Below are positions 15,054 through 15,734 of a DNA stretch of 15,734 bases, one piece after another. The translations under genes were made by a program, and so were the position numbers. Origin of the DNA: Acidobacterium sp. (GTDB taxonomy: Bacteria; Acidobacteriota; Terriglobia; Terriglobales; Acidobacteriaceae). The stretch spans positions 1-15,734 of the forward strand of contig PMAM01000011.1 in assembly GCA_003152595.1 (NCBI GenBank), in the 5' to 3' direction. The notes under the pieces were generated by a model, which worked only from the letters and a program-made list of their open reading frames with translations, did not search any database and was not told the DNA's origin. The stretch's first letter is position 1. The number at the start of each line of letters is the position of its first letter.

Positions 15054-15734
15054 GTGCAACGACGTGATTTTTGCAGACTTCTTGCGATTGCTACCGCAGC
15101 CCGAGCCTTCCCAGCCACCGGTCAAACGGCGCCAGAGAACGCGTCGGATTTGCCCGCCGGGTTCAACGAGTACATCCAGGACTACGCCCGCTTCTGCGCA
15201 CTGCCGCCCAACAAGCGAACCTTCTACAAACTGAGCAATGGCAAAATCGTTCAGGAAAGGCTGGATGACTCGACCTGGAAAGCTACCGCGTGGGGCAGCC
15301 CCGAAGCCCTGCCCGTTCCTGGCGGCTCCTGGGATGGGGTGCCGATGGAATCCCCCATCGCCGACCTCGCTGGACGAGGTCCTTTCAAGCCAACGTGGGA
15401 TTCCCTGCTCCAGTACGACGCCCCGGAGTGGTACCAGGACGCCAAGTTCGGCATTTGGGCCCATTGGAGCCCGCAGTGCGTCCCCGAGGATGGCGACTGG
15501 TACGCGCGCAACATGTACCTCGAAGGACAGCGGCAGTATAAATATCAGCTCGACCACTACGGCCCAACCTCCCGGTTCGGCTATAAAGACCTTTGCGCAC
15601 AATGGACGCTGCTCAACTGGGATCCCGATGAACTGATCGCGCGCTACAAGAAGGCCGGCGCCAGAATCTTCATCTCGCTCGCCAATCATCACGACAGCTT
15701 CGACGCCTGGGACTCGAAGCACCAGCCGTGGAAC
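15054..15734 (+). CDS. GH29 alpha-L-fucosidase-like enzyme, GTG start, cut by window end (third copy)
   Basis: The visible 227 codons start at GTG and read MQRRDFCRLLAIATAARAFP, a Tat-type signal (RRDFCR). About 75 residues follow with no recognised domain, longer than in the first GH29. From about residue 109 the sequence tracks the first GH29 closely: GPFKPTWDSL, DAKFGIWAHWSPQCVPEDGDWYARNMY, FGYKDLC, and the histidine pair in LANHHDSFDAW. Hand counting gives 76 identities in 119 aligned residues. The catalytic aspartate region lies beyond the window. The gene has its own promoter and a strong operator-like dyad, so it is likely controlled by the adjacent LacI-family protein. The paralogues suggest duplication with diverged specificity. 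It is easily missed because the start is not ATG and a 235-aa minus-strand frame overlaps it. Confidence 0.88.
   Translation, partial: MQRRDFCRLLAIATAARAFPATGQTAPENASDLPAGFNEYIQDYARFCALPPNKRTFYKLSNGKIVQERLDDSTWKATAWGSPEALPVPGGSWDGVPMESPIADLAGRGPFKPTWDSLLQYDAPEWYQDAKFGIWAHWSPQCVPEDGDWYARNMYLEGQRQYKYQLDHYGPTSRFGYKDLCAQWTLLNWDPDELIARYKKAGARIFISLANHHDSFDAWDSKHQPWN

Noticed and set aside
15015..15722. 235-aa minus-strand open frame
   Set aside because: It overlaps the plus-strand GTG-started GH29, whose protein matches the first GH29 along its length. The minus frame has no recognisable motif and is a shadow of GC-rich coding sequence.

Overview
The window looks like a glycan-utilisation locus from an Acidobacteriota genome (Terriglobia-like; this is inferred). 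Three things point there: an Oar-like TonB-dependent receptor with an N-terminal carboxypeptidase-regulatory-like domain, a membrane-anchored regulator-like protein with the FRSSKQSQ...LKE.VIG.EVFGR.PDYD signature I associate with Acidobacteria, and Tat-exported GH29 enzymes. Base composition looks moderately GC-rich by eye. I recognised no tRNA, rRNA or CRISPR array and no intact insertion sequence.

Layout. Positions 1-59 (minus) may hold the first codons of another gene cut by the window edge, weakly resembling an IS3-type OrfA start. Positions 150-1478 (minus) encode a one-TM protein with a cytoplasmic regulator-like domain. Divergent from it, and all on plus, are a 1197-aa TonB-dependent receptor (1772-5365), a secreted TPR protein 7 nt behind it (5373-7313), a secreted GH31 alpha-xylosidase-like enzyme (7422-10046) and two GH29 alpha-L-fucosidase-like enzymes with Tat signals (10152-11777 and 11938-13509). 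A LacI-family repressor (13737-14834) follows. A third GH29 gene starts with GTG at 15054, is cut by the window end, and is a close paralogue of the first GH29.

How the genes may work together. The receptor would import an oligosaccharide through the outer membrane and the TPR lipid-free partner could act where Bacteroidetes use SusD. GH31 would remove alpha-xylosyl (or alpha-glucosyl) units and the GH29 enzymes alpha-fucosyl-type units, a combination that fits fucosylated xyloglucan or a related plant glycan. The substrate is inference.

Regulation. An 18-bp motif ending in TATCGTT, with a related left half, occurs in three intergenic regions: upstream of the receptor, over the start region of a lacI promoter, and overlapping the -35 box of the third GH29. 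The best copy is a perfect 7-bp inverted repeat. These are good candidates for operators of the LacI-family protein, which would make the locus a self-regulated regulon. Two further dyads (1659-1698 and 7330-7379) lie in probable untranslated RNA.
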